From Methanobrevibacter sp. (GTDB taxonomy: Archaea; Methanobacteriota; Methanobacteria; Methanobacteriales; Methanobacteriaceae), in assembly GCA_022775905.1 (NCBI GenBank), contig JALFJX010000024.1:1-64000 (forward strand): DNA of 64,000 nt, in the 5' to 3' direction. The notes below the pieces were generated by a model. The model was not told where the DNA came from. It made no database searches and saw nothing but the letters and a program-made list of their open reading frames with translations. This document shows positions 1 to 10,233 of this stretch, one piece after another (position 1 is the first letter of the stretch; the number at the start of each line of letters is the position of its first letter). The position numbers were made by a program, and so were the translations under genes.

Positions 1-669
1 AAGTTTCTATAATCAAATTTCACCACATCTACAAAACGTACATCATACCCGAAAAAAACTCAGGTACTCACAAGCACATTCATTAATAATCTAATAAACA
101 TGATAAATTATAGCTACATGTGGAAAAGCAGTCATCATAGTTAACATTGCTCAATGCAATAAACTTAGACCATCGCCATAAACACATAGCACATCTTATA
201 GATACAGAAATTATACTAACAAAATCAATTAAAAAATATTGCAAAAATAAATAAAAAATAAAAATAAAAATAAATAATCATAATAATAGTAAATTAATAA
301 TTTATAACTAATTAATTAAAATAATATTTGATTAAAACAAAAATAAATTATAAAATTATCAAATAATTCCACAAATAATTCTAAAAAATCAAAGTAATAA
401 AAAAAATAAAATAGTTAATAAAAACTTGAAATTTAGCATATCTCAAAATGAGCAAACACAAACACTATATAAAATTTTCTATTTAAACAAAAAATTTTCA
501 AGAATATATTATCTTAAATTTCAATAATGAGAAATAAAATTATTTAAAAATAGCTAAAATATAAAATAAATTATAATTAAAATAAAATAAACAGAACAAT
601 ATAAAATTAATAAAATTAAACTAATTTAAGATTATTAATCCATATTGAACAAAATACATTGAAAAATAG
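1..669. other. Non-coding region, left edge
   Basis: I see no convincing gene. The first 235 bases are noticeably less AT-rich than the rest and could be the remnant or tail of something to the left, but every frame closes quickly. From about 236 to 669 the sequence is extremely AT-rich and looks like an intergenic spacer. I found no repeat-spacer pattern, tRNA or clear hairpin here. Confidence 0.5.
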
Positions 670-1215
670 TTAAAAATTAGAAATTAACCAATCCATGAAG
701 TCAACCTCACCAACTGGAAAATCTAGTTTATCTTCAATAACATATGAAATTACATTAACTGCTTCTTCAATTGATAATTTACTAACATCAATTTCAGAAA
801 TCTTGTCACCATACTCATCAAAAGCTTCCGCAGTACATACTCCCATTGCTTCAGCTTCCAAGTTTTCACGAATCTTGCTTTCAGAGTAATTACGGGCTTC
901 AAGTCTTGGACGTAGAATATTTGGATTTACTCTCAAAACTATTACCTTATCCGCCCCAGAACATAAATGAGCCAAATGACCTTCAAATATGATTAACTCA
1001 TCACTTTTTGAAATAATCTCTGAAACTTTTTCATCAAGCGCATCAATATCAATGATTTTATATCCTTTCTTATCATCAATTCCTAAAACAAAATCATTTT
1101 CAATAGCTAAATCATTGATTTTAATTAATTTACAATTCAATTTAGAAGACAATACTTCACTAATAGTTGTTTTACCAGTACATGGAGTACCAGTTATAAA
1201 AATAGTATTATTCAT
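670..1215 (-). CDS. AK6/Fap7-type adenylate kinase-like NTPase
   Basis: A 181-residue P-loop protein. The Walker A motif GTPCTGKTT lies at residues 9-17, right after the first beta strand, as in the AK6/Fap7 group of small NMP kinases. A later segment (about residues 67-86, DELIIFEGHLAH) fits the family's second conserved stretch. Members phosphorylate AMP, and the eukaryotic Fap7 also helps mature the small ribosomal subunit; which role dominates here is not visible. The gene follows the DRG GTPase by 20 bases on the same strand, so they may be co-transcribed. No strong ribosome binding site precedes the ATG. The family call is firm, the substrate is inferred. Confidence 0.85.
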   Translation of the reverse strand: MNNTIFITGTPCTGKTTISEVLSSKLNCKLIKINDLAIENDFVLGIDDKKGYKIIDIDALDEKVSEIISKSDELIIFEGHLAHLCSGADKVIVLRVNPNILRPRLEARNYSESKIRENLEAEAMGVCTAEAFDEYGDKISEIDVSKLSIEEAVNVISYVIEDKLDFPVGEVDFMDWLISNF

Positions 1216-1235
1216 AATATCAAAAAAAAGAAGAA

Positions 1236-2330
1236 TTATTTTTTAAGAATAATTCTTAAAACATCTTCATCGTCAAGTACATGATCAGGACCTACTTTCT
1301 GACCTGGGAATTTAACTGATGTTCCCCAAACCTTAGCATGACGGAAATTTTTCACAAACTCACGGTGAAGTTTACGGCATGCACCAATTACAGTAGTACC
1401 CTTCTTAATAACCAAAGGATCATTCATGTCTGCTTTTCTACCTTGCGGTTTTAAATAAACCCTAACCAAGTTAAGATTATCAAAAATAATATCCTTTAAC
1501 TCATCGATATTAGTTTTCTTGTCAGCAGAAATTGGAATGAATTCTGGAATGTATTTCTTGAGTTCTTCAAGGTATGCATCATCTACAAGATCAACCTTAT
1601 TTAATAAGATTTTCATTGGAACATATGATTTATTTCTATCAAGAACATCAATAAATTGATCCATAGTTACATCATCACGGAAAAGTATGTCTGCATTATG
1701 CATACCATACTCATTAATGATTGATCTAATGATTTTTTCATCCAAATGAGTAAGTGGGCAAGTTGATGAAATGTGAATACCACCAAGCTTTTTTCTTTTA
1801 ACAGTTACATCAGGCTCTTTTTCATTAGGTCTGATACCAATATTTCTTAATTCATTTAAGATTACATCCAAGTGTTGTGGATTTAAAGTATCTAAAACAA
1901 TTAAAATTAAATCTGCAGTTCTAGCAACGGATAAAATTTCTTTACCTCTTCCTTTACCACTACTTGCCCCTGTAATAATACCAGGAATATCAAATACTTG
2001 TATTTTAGCATTTTTATGTTCCATTACACCAGGAACAATATCTAATGTTGTGAATTGGTAAGCTCCAACTTTACTTTCAGCGTTAGTAATTTCATTTAAG
2101 AGAGTAGATTTACCAACAGACGGAAATCCAACAAGCACAACTGTTGCATCTCCAGTTTTTTTAACATGAAATCCTTGACCTTTATGGCCACCACTACTTC
2201 TTTGTAATGATTCTTCTTTTAATTTTGATAATTTAGCTTTAAGCTTACCGATATGATGTGAAGTAGCTTTATTATATGGTGTCTTTTGTATTTCATCTTC
2301 AATATCTTTTATTTTCTCCTCTATCCCCAT
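1236..2330 (-). CDS. DRG-family GTP-binding protein (Obg superfamily) with TGS domain
   Basis: A 364-residue protein of normal length for archaeal DRG GTPases. The N-terminus is a basic coiled region with a glycine-rich turn. The GTPase motifs follow: G1 GFPSVGKST near residue 68, G3 DIPG near 114 and G4 NKVD near 245. The last 75 residues ([13 protein letters not shown] onward) are a TGS domain ending in the typical [10 protein letters not shown] stretch. The family acts in ribosome-associated translation control. A good site (GGTGAT, three bases before ATG) fixes the start. The upstream aglB transcript is closed by a hairpin terminator in the gap, so this gene probably has its own promoter in the AT-rich 2335-2362 stretch. 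Confidence 0.93.
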   Translation of the reverse strand: MGIEEKIKDIEDEIQKTPYNKATSHHIGKLKAKLSKLKEESLQRSSGGHKGQGFHVKKTGDATVVLVGFPSVGKSTLLNEITNAESKVGAYQFTTLDIVPGVMEHKNAKIQVFDIPGIITGASSGKGRGKEILSVARTADLILIVLDTLNPQHLDVILNELRNIGIRPNEKEPDVTVKRKKLGGIHISSTCPLTHLDEKIIRSIINEYGMHNADILFRDDVTMDQFIDVLDRNKSYVPMKILLNKVDLVDDAYLEELKKYIPEFIPISADKKTNIDELKDIIFDNLNLVRVYLKPQGRKADMNDPLVIKKGTTVIGACRKLHREFVKNFRHAKVWGTSVKFPGQKVGPDHVLDDEDVLRIILKK

Positions 2331-2364
2331 TAAATCACCATATTTAATTATAATAAAAAAATAA

Positions 2365-2384
2365 GATTAGGAAAAATCCTAATC
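2365..2384 (-). terminator. Hairpin plus T-tract terminator of aglB
   Basis: A perfect 8-bp inverted repeat (GATTAGGA / TCCTAATC) with an AAAA loop lies just after the aglB stop codon. On the transcribed minus strand it is followed by a TTATTTTTTTATT run, the form of an intrinsic terminator. Confidence 0.75.
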
Positions 2385-2397
2385 CAATAACTGCCAG

Positions 2398-5076
2398 TTA
2401 AGCTCCGGCAGTAGTTTTATCAAAGTTTACTTTAAACAGCATTACTCCATTTTCAGTGTGGACGTTTTCAAAGATGTCTTGACCTGCTCCACCATACAAG
2501 TATAATTTAGTAAACATTGAGTCTGCTAGTTCATTACTCATTAAGATTGGAGTGTACTGATTCTTTTCACCTATTAATAAAAGGGTGTAGTTTGCATCTT
2601 TTACATGTCCGACAGTTTGGTTTTTCATTACATATCCATCTTCAATAACAATTAAGTTTGAAATATTCAATGGATTATATGTAGTGTTGTTAACCATTAT
2701 TTGTTCTCCACTGTCTGTATATACTGCTTCAGTATATGCAGTAGTTGAGTTGTTTCCTGAACCTCTTTGGATAACTGCATTTATAGTCATACCTTGATCA
2801 TCAAGCAAGGACAATTTACCGGTTGAACCAGGATTTACTTTTACCTGTTCAGTTGGAATATAATAGTTGTAGTTTACAGAACTTTGATTTGTGAAGTTCC
2901 ATGCACCGAAGTAACTCCACCAGCCAGCTTTTTGAAGCATATCGGAAGATGCAACAAATATTACCGGACGTGGGTTTTTAGGGTGTGTATAGCTAACAAC
3001 CTCTTTTGCCTGAGCAGAAGTTAAATGGTACTTGCTTTGTAATGTTTTTTGAGCATCAGCAGATTTCATTGGTAAAATATCAATTAAGATATCAGTTGAT
3101 TTACCAGTATCACCTGTGATGTTCACTAATGAATCAACAGCCTTTTCACCAGTTGTATCAAGCATTCTAAATATTCCTGCAGACAATTCCAAATCATCTG
3201 TTGTCATTGCCTTACCAAGCCAGAATGCACGGTCACCAGACTGTGAACCTCCATCGAATGTTACTTGTTTATCAGCAGCAATCTCAAAGAGGTAACCGAA
3301 GTCCCACCAGGATGTCAATACAGTATCATTACTTTGAGTTTCATTTACCCAAGTCATTGCATTCCACATTGAATCGCTTGTACCTGGAACAACAGTTTCT
3401 GAAGTCAAGTAAGCTCCACAAACACATGGAGTTACTAAAGCGAGTAAAATCGCTGCAATTGCAATTTGTTTTTTAAGTGGAATTGCCCTACCAGATGTTG
3501 CTTTAGGTTTGAGCACATAAATAGCTGCCGCACCAGCTGCAACAATTATTACAAATGCTAAAATTCCAAGAACAGTGTTTATAGTAGCGATTGGAACTGC
3601 AACAAAGATAGCTGCAATTGCAGTGATAGCTAACAATATTCTATCATCTGTGATTTTATTTCTGATATACTCCATTACGATACCTACAAAGATACCGGTT
3701 AAAAGAGCAAACGGCAATACAATTGTAGTAATGAATCTTGAACCTCTAGTTACAGCAAGAGCAGTTACAATAAGCCATACAACAAACAAAGTACCGTATA
3801 AGAGTGTTAATTTGTTATCAGACAATACATCAGATACAAATTCTAAATTATATTTGCTCAAATCAATTTTAAGTTTACGGGTATTGTCAAGTCTTTTAGA
3901 TGATGACAATCTTTCAGATTTGTGTGGTTTAGCATTTGAATCTGTTTTGACTGAATCTCCTCTGAGTCTTAATATGTTTCTTACGAACAAGTATGCAACA
4001 GTTAAACCAGCAAATAAAACACCAATACCACCAATACCGTTTACAGCACCATTAGTGTTAGCTAGGAATAATGAGTTCATACCGCTTCCAAGCATGGATG
4101 GAATTTGCATCTCAGCAACAGATACGAGTACGTTAGGGAAACCAGAAATAGTTCTGGATGCAGATTGCAATGAAAGTAATGAAAGTAAACTTCCAAATAA
4201 TCCAGTTACACCATCTAAACCTTTGAATATCGCAAGACCTATAAATCCTATAACTCCTAAAAGTACAATGGATTTCAAAGCATCTTGATGGATAAACCAT
4301 TCCCATTTACTTGGATATTGTGAAGAGTCATCTTCACCAACATTAAAGTAATAGCAAGCAATTAGATAGACAACTGAGAATATTCCCATAAGACCTACAT
4401 AAAATATGTAACCTGTCCATGATTGAGAGAATAGACCAATTGATACAATAGATAAAATTGCAAATAGAACTTTATACTTGATGTCTTCCGCCCTTATACA
4501 TTCTATGAAGAAGAATATAAAGAACAGTGAAAATATGTAATAGAACATATCTGTATCGAAAAATCCTGGGAAAGTGTGCGCAAAGTAGTTTGGAGCAAGA
4601 GCTATAATCAAAGTTGCAACAATCGCACCATATGTATTTGTTAATCTTCTTGAGAAAATATATGCTGGAATTACTGCAAGAGTTGATATGATTGCACCGG
4701 TCCAGAATGCAACTTCTCTAACTGTATGATCTCCTCCAAAGACATCGTGCAGGAATGAAGTTACATATACAATTCCCAGTTCATAGTTAATCTCATTACC
4801 TGTAGGAGCATATCTATGCATATCCCACGCACTAACATTAATTATCTGATCACCAACATAACCATGATCAACATAATCTTCAGTCAACCTTAAGTTATAA
4901 TATGAATCCATTTCACTGAAATAAGGAAGACCAGAAGAATCAACATATTCTCCTTTAGCCTCATCAGTAATTAATGGTAAATCTGCAGCAGGCATTTTTA
5001 AAGCAAAAACAACTGCGAGCAAAATTAAAATAATAAAAACTGATTTGACTATTGTCATTTTTGTTTCTTTATTCAT
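2398..5076 (-). CDS. aglB: Oligosaccharyltransferase STT3/AglB subunit
   Basis: Membrane enzyme that transfers a lipid-linked glycan to Asn in N-glycosylation sequons of exported proteins. One N-terminal membrane segment is followed by a loop with the acidic MDSYYNLRL motif, many further membrane segments, a DTD motif in FFDTDMF, and then a soluble C-terminal domain that starts with the signature WWDFGY. The length (about 892 residues) suits archaeal AglB. I place the start at the ATG at 5076 because GAGG lies six bases upstream of it; the ATG at 5100 has no such site. The many N-x-S/T sites in the surface proteins at 46-53 kb are plausible substrates. Confidence 0.93.
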   Translation of the reverse strand: MNKETKMTIVKSVFIILILLAVVFALKMPAADLPLITDEAKGEYVDSSGLPYFSEMDSYYNLRLTEDYVDHGYVGDQIINVSAWDMHRYAPTGNEINYELGIVYVTSFLHDVFGGDHTVREVAFWTGAIISTLAVIPAYIFSRRLTNTYGAIVATLIIALAPNYFAHTFPGFFDTDMFYYIFSLFFIFFFIECIRAEDIKYKVLFAILSIVSIGLFSQSWTGYIFYVGLMGIFSVVYLIACYYFNVGEDDSSQYPSKWEWFIHQDALKSIVLLGVIGFIGLAIFKGLDGVTGLFGSLLSLLSLQSASRTISGFPNVLVSVAEMQIPSMLGSGMNSLFLANTNGAVNGIGGIGVLFAGLTVAYLFVRNILRLRGDSVKTDSNAKPHKSERLSSSKRLDNTRKLKIDLSKYNLEFVSDVLSDNKLTLLYGTLFVVWLIVTALAVTRGSRFITTIVLPFALLTGIFVGIVMEYIRNKITDDRILLAITAIAAIFVAVPIATINTVLGILAFVIIVAAGAAAIYVLKPKATSGRAIPLKKQIAIAAILLALVTPCVCGAYLTSETVVPGTSDSMWNAMTWVNETQSNDTVLTSWWDFGYLFEIAADKQVTFDGGSQSGDRAFWLGKAMTTDDLELSAGIFRMLDTTGEKAVDSLVNITGDTGKSTDILIDILPMKSADAQKTLQSKYHLTSAQAKEVVSYTHPKNPRPVIFVASSDMLQKAGWWSYFGAWNFTNQSSVNYNYYIPTEQVKVNPGSTGKLSLLDDQGMTINAVIQRGSGNNSTTAYTEAVYTDSGEQIMVNNTTYNPLNISNLIVIEDGYVMKNQTVGHVKDANYTLLLIGEKNQYTPILMSNELADSMFTKLYLYGGAGQDIFENVHTENGVMLFKVNFDKTTAGA

Positions 5077-5349
5077 CGAATTCCTCGTTTTCGTTTTCAT
5101 AATATTGTTTCGAATTTCAAAACAATGATAATAATTATTAAAGTAAATTTAATACAAAATAAAAATATAGAAAAAATATTTTTATTAGATTATATGTTTA
5201 TTTTTCAACATTATTAAGCATTATGCATATCATAAATGTTAACAAAAATGATTATAATTTAAAAAATTGTTAAAAAAATAAAGAATAATTCTAAAAATAG
5301 TAAAAAACATCATCAAAAAATATGATGACAATGTAAATTGATTAAAAAT

Positions 5350-5383
5350 AAAGTAAACTTAAAAAGTTATTTTAGTTTACTTT
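5350..5383 (-). terminator. Hairpin terminator at the end of topA
   Basis: A perfect 10-bp inverted repeat (AAAGTAAACT / AGTTTACTTT). The upstream arm lies inside the last topA codons, and the downstream side is followed by TTATTTTTAA on the minus strand. The remaining bases up to the aglB start (5077) are AT-rich and show no gene. Confidence 0.7.
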
Positions 5384-7523
5384 GAAGTTCATCAACAGAA
5401 CATGTAAACCTGCATTTCGGAAAACCCTTACAACCGATGAATTCGCCATAACGTCCAGAACGTTTTAAAAGAGGTTTACCACATTCAGGACATTTTCCAA
5501 CTTCAGTAGGCTTATGAATCTTGGTTTTATCTTTCCCACAATTTGGATCCAAACATGCACGTTGGCGAGGTTTACCAAATGATATGATTGGAAGGCCACA
5601 TTTTTCACAGGTTTTCTTAAGGAAATTAGTTCCCTTTGGAATTGAATAACTAGTAGTACAGTCAGGATAGTTAGCACAACCGACAAATGAACTTTTAGTT
5701 TTCGGAGAATATCTTTTTACAAGATTTCCACCACAGGCAGGACAAGTCCCAACAATATTACTTTCCTGATATGATTCATACAGTTTAGTACCTATTTCTT
5801 TTGAGTTTTTAGTAATATCATCCAAAATAACCTTAACTTCCTTTTCACCTTCATCGATGATTTCAACACGAGTTGACTTATTGTTGCTTATTCCATCAAG
5901 TTTAAGCTGCAAGTCACGAGTAAGTTCCTCTGAAGTTAAATTATTACAATATGTACTCAATGTATCGACCATATTTTCCCCTAACTGATTTACTTCAATT
6001 TGCTGAGTACCAGTTATGTATTTACGGTCATATAACTTATCAATAATATCCGCACGAGTTGCTTTAGTACCAAGTTCCCTTTTTTCAAGTTCCTTGATAA
6101 GTGAAGCCTGATTGTATCTTGCAGGAGGTTTGGTTTCTTTTTCATCGGAAATTAACTCCAAGACTTTCATCAAGTCTCCTTCCTTAACATCAGGAAAAGC
6201 TTCATCATCAATTTTTCTAAATGGATAATGTTCCATCCATCCTTTATGAGTAACTCTTCTGCGTTTGAAACGGAATTTTTCACCTTCAATGTCCAAAGTA
6301 GTACTCATGGTTTCGAATTTAGCAGCTTCAAAGAAAACTGAAATAAATCTATAAACGATGAGTTCATAAATCTTTTTATCATCTTTAGACAAACCTTGAG
6401 GCAATATTCCGGTTGGGTGGATTGCAGGATGAGCTGCATCATCTTTTTTACCATTGTTAGGTTTTAATTTGGATGGAAGCTGATTAATATGTTTTTTAAA
6501 CTCTCCATCATGACTCAATTGACCGAAAATTGATTTGAAATCAAGACTTTCAGGCAATTTTTGTGAAGATGTACGAGGGTAAGATGTATATCCTGAAGTA
6601 TAAAGGTTTTGAGCAATTGTCTGTGTCTTTTTAGGTGAAAAACCAAAGACATTATATGCCTCAGACTGAAGACCACCTAAGTTGAATGGTACTGGAGGCT
6701 TGGTTGTGGATTCAGACAATTTAATATTATCAACTACAGCATCTTTTCCTTGACATTTAGTCATGATCTCTTCAGCTCTAGCCTTATCAAATATTTTGCC
6801 GTCAACATGATTTACTTCAATGTCACCTTCAACAATAGCTTTGATTAGCCAGTAAGGTTCAGGAATAAAATCTTTGATTTCTTTTTCCCTTTCGACTAAA
6901 ATGGATAAAGTAGGTGTTTGAACACGTCCTGCAGATAATTTTAAAAATCTGTGTTTAGCATTGCTTACAGATTTCATTAATGCTTTGGAAATGTTTACAC
7001 CAAAATAATAATCCAAGACATGCCTTGCAATACCAGTATCAACCTGATTCATGTCCAATTCTATTCTATTGTCATAAGCCTCAAGCAAATCCTTTTTAGT
7101 TAAAGTGGAAAATTTCATACGAGAAACTTTGCTTAAATTTTCTTGACCGCAAGCGTATTTTAATACATTATAACCAATTAAAGTTCCTTCAGTATCGTAA
7201 TCGCAAGCATGAATATAGGAATCTGCATTCTTTCCGAGTTTTTTAATAGCTCTTACATAATCTTTAGTAAATCCACTGCCTTTTTTATTAACTTCATAAG
7301 CAGGAGCCCAGTGAAGATCAAAGTAGACCTTATCTTTAGGATTATTAGGAGTAAGTGAATAAAGGTGTCCAACAGCAGATACAACAGTGATATCCTTTGA
7401 ATCCTTTTTAAGTTCCCAATATTTTACTTTTTTATTATATACTTTCTTTTTTGCACTTGGAGAAAGTGCTTTTGCAATTTTCTCAGCAGACGTTGGCTTT
7501 TCACATACAATTACTTCATGCAT
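5367..7523 (-). CDS. topA: DNA topoisomerase I (type IA) with C-terminal zinc fingers
   Basis: Relaxes negative supercoils through a covalent 5'-phosphotyrosine. The Toprim domain occupies the first 150 residues (EKP near residue 9; acidic motif [10 protein letters not shown] near 108-117). The catalytic tyrosine is in [10 protein letters not shown] around residue 310. Three C-terminal four-cysteine zinc fingers follow (CPACGG...CANYPDC, CEKC...CLDPNC, CPEC...CKGFPKC). Length 718 fits archaeal TopA. A GAGGGT site upstream supports the start. Confidence 0.96.
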   Translation of the reverse strand: MHEVIVCEKPTSAEKIAKALSPSAKKKVYNKKVKYWELKKDSKDITVVSAVGHLYSLTPNNPKDKVYFDLHWAPAYEVNKKGSGFTKDYVRAIKKLGKNADSYIHACDYDTEGTLIGYNVLKYACGQENLSKVSRMKFSTLTKKDLLEAYDNRIELDMNQVDTGIARHVLDYYFGVNISKALMKSVSNAKHRFLKLSAGRVQTPTLSILVEREKEIKDFIPEPYWLIKAIVEGDIEVNHVDGKIFDKARAEEIMTKCQGKDAVVDNIKLSESTTKPPVPFNLGGLQSEAYNVFGFSPKKTQTIAQNLYTSGYTSYPRTSSQKLPESLDFKSIFGQLSHDGEFKKHINQLPSKLKPNNGKKDDAAHPAIHPTGILPQGLSKDDKKIYELIVYRFISVFFEAAKFETMSTTLDIEGEKFRFKRRRVTHKGWMEHYPFRKIDDEAFPDVKEGDLMKVLELISDEKETKPPARYNQASLIKELEKRELGTKATRADIIDKLYDRKYITGTQQIEVNQLGENMVDTLSTYCNNLTSEELTRDLQLKLDGISNNKSTRVEIIDEGEKEVKVILDDITKNSKEIGTKLYESYQESNIVGTCPACGGNLVKRYSPKTKSSFVGCANYPDCTTSYSIPKGTNFLKKTCEKCGLPIISFGKPRQRACLDPNCGKDKTKIHKPTEVGKCPECGKPLLKRSGRYGEFIGCKGFPKCRFTCSVDELQSKLK

Positions 7524-7632
7524 TTTATACTACCCTCACAGTTTAAAAAAAATAATACTGAATATAATATAAACTAAGACATTATATAAAAATATTTTGA
7601 AAAAAAGTTGAGATTAAAAAATTAAAAAAAAA

Positions 7633-7779
7633 TTATAATTCTTCATTATAAAAACGGTAAAAATCAGCACAAAAATCACAAATCGGATATTTTCCATTAC
7701 GGTAGTATCCAAGTTCGGCCTTATTCATATCAAATTTTTTACCACAAATAAAACAAGTTTCGATTTTTTCTTCTGCCAT
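7633..7779 (-). CDS. Small double-CxxC zinc-ribbon protein (48 aa)
   Basis: A short gene. The translated product has two CxxC pairs, CFIC at residues 9-12 and CDFC at 34-37, spaced as in a single zinc ribbon, plus an acidic C-terminus. An AGGTC sequence lies about eight bases before the ATG. It sits between serB and topA on the same strand, but a hairpin terminator closes serB before it, so it may depend on read-through or its own promoter. No function can be assigned; a nucleic-acid or protein-binding zinc ribbon is the simplest reading. Confidence 0.7.
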   Translation of the reverse strand: MAEEKIETCFICGKKFDMNKAELGYYRNGKYPICDFCADFYRFYNEEL

Positions 7780-7807
7780 GTTAAGACCTGAAAAAAATAA
7801 AAAAAGA

Positions 7808-7829
7808 ATAGGTTAAATGCTTAACCTAT
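7808..7829 (-). terminator. Hairpin terminator at the serB stop
   Basis: A perfect 9-bp inverted repeat (ATAGGTTAA / TTAACCTAT, loop ATGC). One arm overlaps the final serB codons, and ATTCTTTTTATTTTTTT follows on the minus strand. Confidence 0.75.
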
Positions 7830-9362
7830 GTTGTATTTTTGTAAGAGTAAAATCTCTTCGGTAGATACTTTTCCACCTTGTTTAAATTTAGCGAAGATTT
7901 CTTCAGCTCTTTCTTTTTCTTCACGGTTTCTGGTAGGTCCGTTAGAAGGTTTGTTATCAGATCTTTTTTTCTTAGGTCTGTTGGAACCTAATTTTTTGTT
8001 GATTACATGAATATCACTTAAGATAGCTTTAAATTCTTCATGTTTAGCAGATGCATTTTTACGTGCTTCGATGAATTTTTTGTGTGCTTCATCAGCTGCG
8101 GTTCTGATATCATCAGTTTTTCTGAAGTAAACAAGCATTTCTTCGTGAGCTGCTTGAGCTTTTTCGGAAAGAGTGATAACTTTTTCGTGTTCTTCTTCAG
8201 ATAATTTTTTGAGTTCTTGAGATTCACCTTGAATAGATTCATCTTCATGAATTTTCATTAATTGTTTTCTGAGATCGTTTGCATTTTTAACAAGCTGATT
8301 TTCTTTTTTAATGTCTAAAACACGAGTTTCAATGATTTTATCAATTTTTTTGATTTCATTTACTATTTTAATTTTATCGCGTTTACCAGAAGACCATTCT
8401 AAACTTTTAATTTTGTTATTAGCTTCATTACGAGCTTTTTTAGCAGCTTCAACAGCTTTGTTAATTTCATTACGTTCGTTTCTGAACTCAATAGCTTTGT
8501 TTAAGTTTTCTTTTAAAGATGCATTTAATTCATCTCTAATTTTACGTTGTTCTTTAGCTATTTTGTTGAAGTTTTCTCTTTCATCAGCAACTTTGGAGAT
8601 TTCAGCTTCTTTTTCATCTTTTTGTTTTTTAACACCTTCCATGGTGTCAGCGAGAACAAAATCAGATTTTGGAAGAGTGTTTTCTTCTTCAGCTTTTTCT
8701 TCTACAGTTTCAGTTTCAGCATCATCAGTGGTTAATTGATTAAGGATTTTTTCTGAGACTTTAGTTAAGTCTTTTTCATCTATTACAACATCAGCAATTT
8801 CTTTTACGGAATCTTTTGCGTTGAATGCAATTCCGTAACCTGCTGATTCAATCATGGAAATGTCGTTAGCGCCATCTCCAACAGCAACTACTTCATCTAA
8901 AGCAATTCCTGCTTCTTCAACTAATCCGTTTAAAACATCTAATTTAGAACCAGATACTAAAGGACCAGTCACTTCACCAGTTAATTTACCATCTTCGACT
9001 GTGAAACTATTAGTGTAAACTTTGTCTACTCCAAGTTTTTCACTAATTTTTTCAGCCACTGCATCAAAACTACCACTAATGATAGCTACATCTACGTCAT
9101 TATCTTTTAAAGATTTGATAGTTTCTTCAGCACCAGGCATTAAAGAGAGCTCATCAGCAACTTTTTCGATGTCTTCGATTGCGACACCTTCAAGAAGTTG
9201 AACTCTGTCTTTAATAGAAGTCTCAAAGTCAATTTCACCTTGCATAGCTTTTTCAGTAATTGCAGCTATGTCTTCTTCAACATTTGCTAATTTTCCTATC
9301 TCATCTATTGCTTCACCATCAATAATAACGTTATCTAAGTCAAATACTACAAGTTTAATCAA
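7821..9362 (-). CDS. serB: Phosphoserine phosphatase-like HAD protein fused to a long coiled coil
   Basis: The first 210 residues are a complete SerB-type HAD phosphatase: motif I FDLDNV (second Asp kept), motif II ISGS, the lysine in SGSKLD, and motif III VGDGANDISMI. This part would hydrolyse phosphoserine, the last step of serine synthesis. The remaining 300 residues are charged heptad-rich coiled coil ending in a basic patch (RPKKKR) and a short tail. Bacterial SerB is only about 210-320 residues and lacks such a tail. I choose the TTG at 9362 (protein begins MIKLVVFDLD) because GGTGGT lies just before it; the TTG at 9374 has no site. Only 12 bases separate it from tbp, so the two are one operon. 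Role of the coiled coil is unknown. Confidence 0.85.
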   Translation of the reverse strand: MIKLVVFDLDNVIIDGEAIDEIGKLANVEEDIAAITEKAMQGEIDFETSIKDRVQLLEGVAIEDIEKVADELSLMPGAEETIKSLKDNDVDVAIISGSFDAVAEKISEKLGVDKVYTNSFTVEDGKLTGEVTGPLVSGSKLDVLNGLVEEAGIALDEVVAVGDGANDISMIESAGYGIAFNAKDSVKEIADVVIDEKDLTKVSEKILNQLTTDDAETETVEEKAEEENTLPKSDFVLADTMEGVKKQKDEKEAEISKVADERENFNKIAKEQRKIRDELNASLKENLNKAIEFRNERNEINKAVEAAKKARNEANNKIKSLEWSSGKRDKIKIVNEIKKIDKIIETRVLDIKKENQLVKNANDLRKQLMKIHEDESIQGESQELKKLSEEEHEKVITLSEKAQAAHEEMLVYFRKTDDIRTAADEAHKKFIEARKNASAKHEEFKAILSDIHVINKKLGSNRPKKKRSDNKPSNGPTRNREEKERAEEIFAKFKQGGKVSTEEILLLQKYNIG

Positions 9363-9374
9363 TAATACCACCAA

Positions 9375-9920
9375 TTATATTAAATCTAGCTCACTTAATC
9401 TATCGTAAGCTCTTTCGACACCTAATTTAGCGTCGCTTTTAGTTTTAGCTCCGGTACATACTACTTTACCTGAGCCAAATAATAATAAAACCACTTTAGG
9501 GTCAGATAATCTGTATACTAAACCAGGGAATTGTTCCGGTTCATATTCAGTATCTTCGAGTTCTAAAGCTACGGCTTCTAAGTTTAATGTGGATTCTAAG
9601 TTAGCAGAAGCCACAATGTTTTGAATTTTAATTTCAAACTCATGAGGAATTTCAGTATCAATAGTCCTCATTAAATCTACAGTTTTTTTGATTGCCAATT
9701 TAGAATCATCTATAGATTTTGCTCCAGTACACACAAGCTTACCAGAGCTAAATATTAATGCTGCTGTTTTAGGATCTTTTAGTTTAAAAACTAATCCTGG
9801 AAACTGTTCACGATTAAAATTAACCCCTTCTAAAGCTTGAGACACTTCAGTAAGAACAATGTCTTTACCAATGCTTGCAGAAGCAACAATGTTTTCAATT
9901 TTTATTTCAACATCGGTCAA
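9375..9920 (-). CDS. tbp: TATA-box-binding protein
   Basis: General transcription factor that binds box A and recruits TFB and RNA polymerase. Its 181 residues form the usual two direct repeats of about 90 residues: each has a KIENIVASA / KIQNIVASA strand, an EQFPGLV(F/Y)(K/R)L segment and a (F/S)SGK(L/V)VCTGAK segment. The start codon is TTG at 9918-9920, preceded by a near-perfect AAGGAGGT site seven bases away. It heads an operon with serB. Confidence 0.97.
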   Translation of the reverse strand: MTDVEIKIENIVASASIGKDIVLTEVSQALEGVNFNREQFPGLVFKLKDPKTAALIFSSGKLVCTGAKSIDDSKLAIKKTVDLMRTIDTEIPHEFEIKIQNIVASANLESTLNLEAVALELEDTEYEPEQFPGLVYRLSDPKVVLLLFGSGKVVCTGAKTKSDAKLGVERAYDRLSELDLI

Positions 9921-9999
9921 TTTAAAACCTCCTTAATTATTAAAAGTAGAATAGTAAAATTTAAGAAAACAAAAAATTAGTTAAATTTTTACTAATAAA

Positions 10000-10024
10000 C
10001 TATTTACTTTAAATAGTATATAAA
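10000..10024 (-). promoter_or_regulatory. tbp promoter with palindrome
   Basis: On the minus strand a box A (TTTATATA, complement of 10017-10024) lies about 100 bases before tbp. Immediately downstream of it, at 10000-10016, is a perfect inverted repeat CTATTTA-CTT-TAAATAG, between box A and the expected transcription start. The rest of the 9921-10233 gap is AT-rich promoter sequence, including a TTATATATAAAA box at about 10098-10110 that could serve the plus-strand gene. Confidence 0.55.
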
Positions 10025-10233
10025 GGTATGTTTATTTAAATGATATATTGAAAATTTAAAAAAAATCATGATTTTTTTAATTTTGAAAATAAGATTTTAT
10101 TTATATATAAAATTTAAAATAATAATAAGATAATAGTTATTTATAAATGTTACTAATTTTCAGTAACTTTTTTAAAAAAATATTAGATTATAAAGATTAA
10201 CTTAAAAATAAAACATATTAGTTAGATGATAAA

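Noticed and set aside
1-669. CRISPR array or leader at the left edge
   Set aside because: No repeated unit or regular spacing could be seen in the AT-rich region.
3575-4288. 237-codon open frame antisense to aglB
   Set aside because: It lies opposite a strongly conserved gene, has no recognisable motif, and reflects the complement of a membrane-protein coding sequence.
8311-8739. 142-codon open frame antisense to the serB coiled coil
   Set aside because: Hydrophobic Ser/Phe/Leu-rich product is what the complement of Lys/Glu-rich coiled coil gives.
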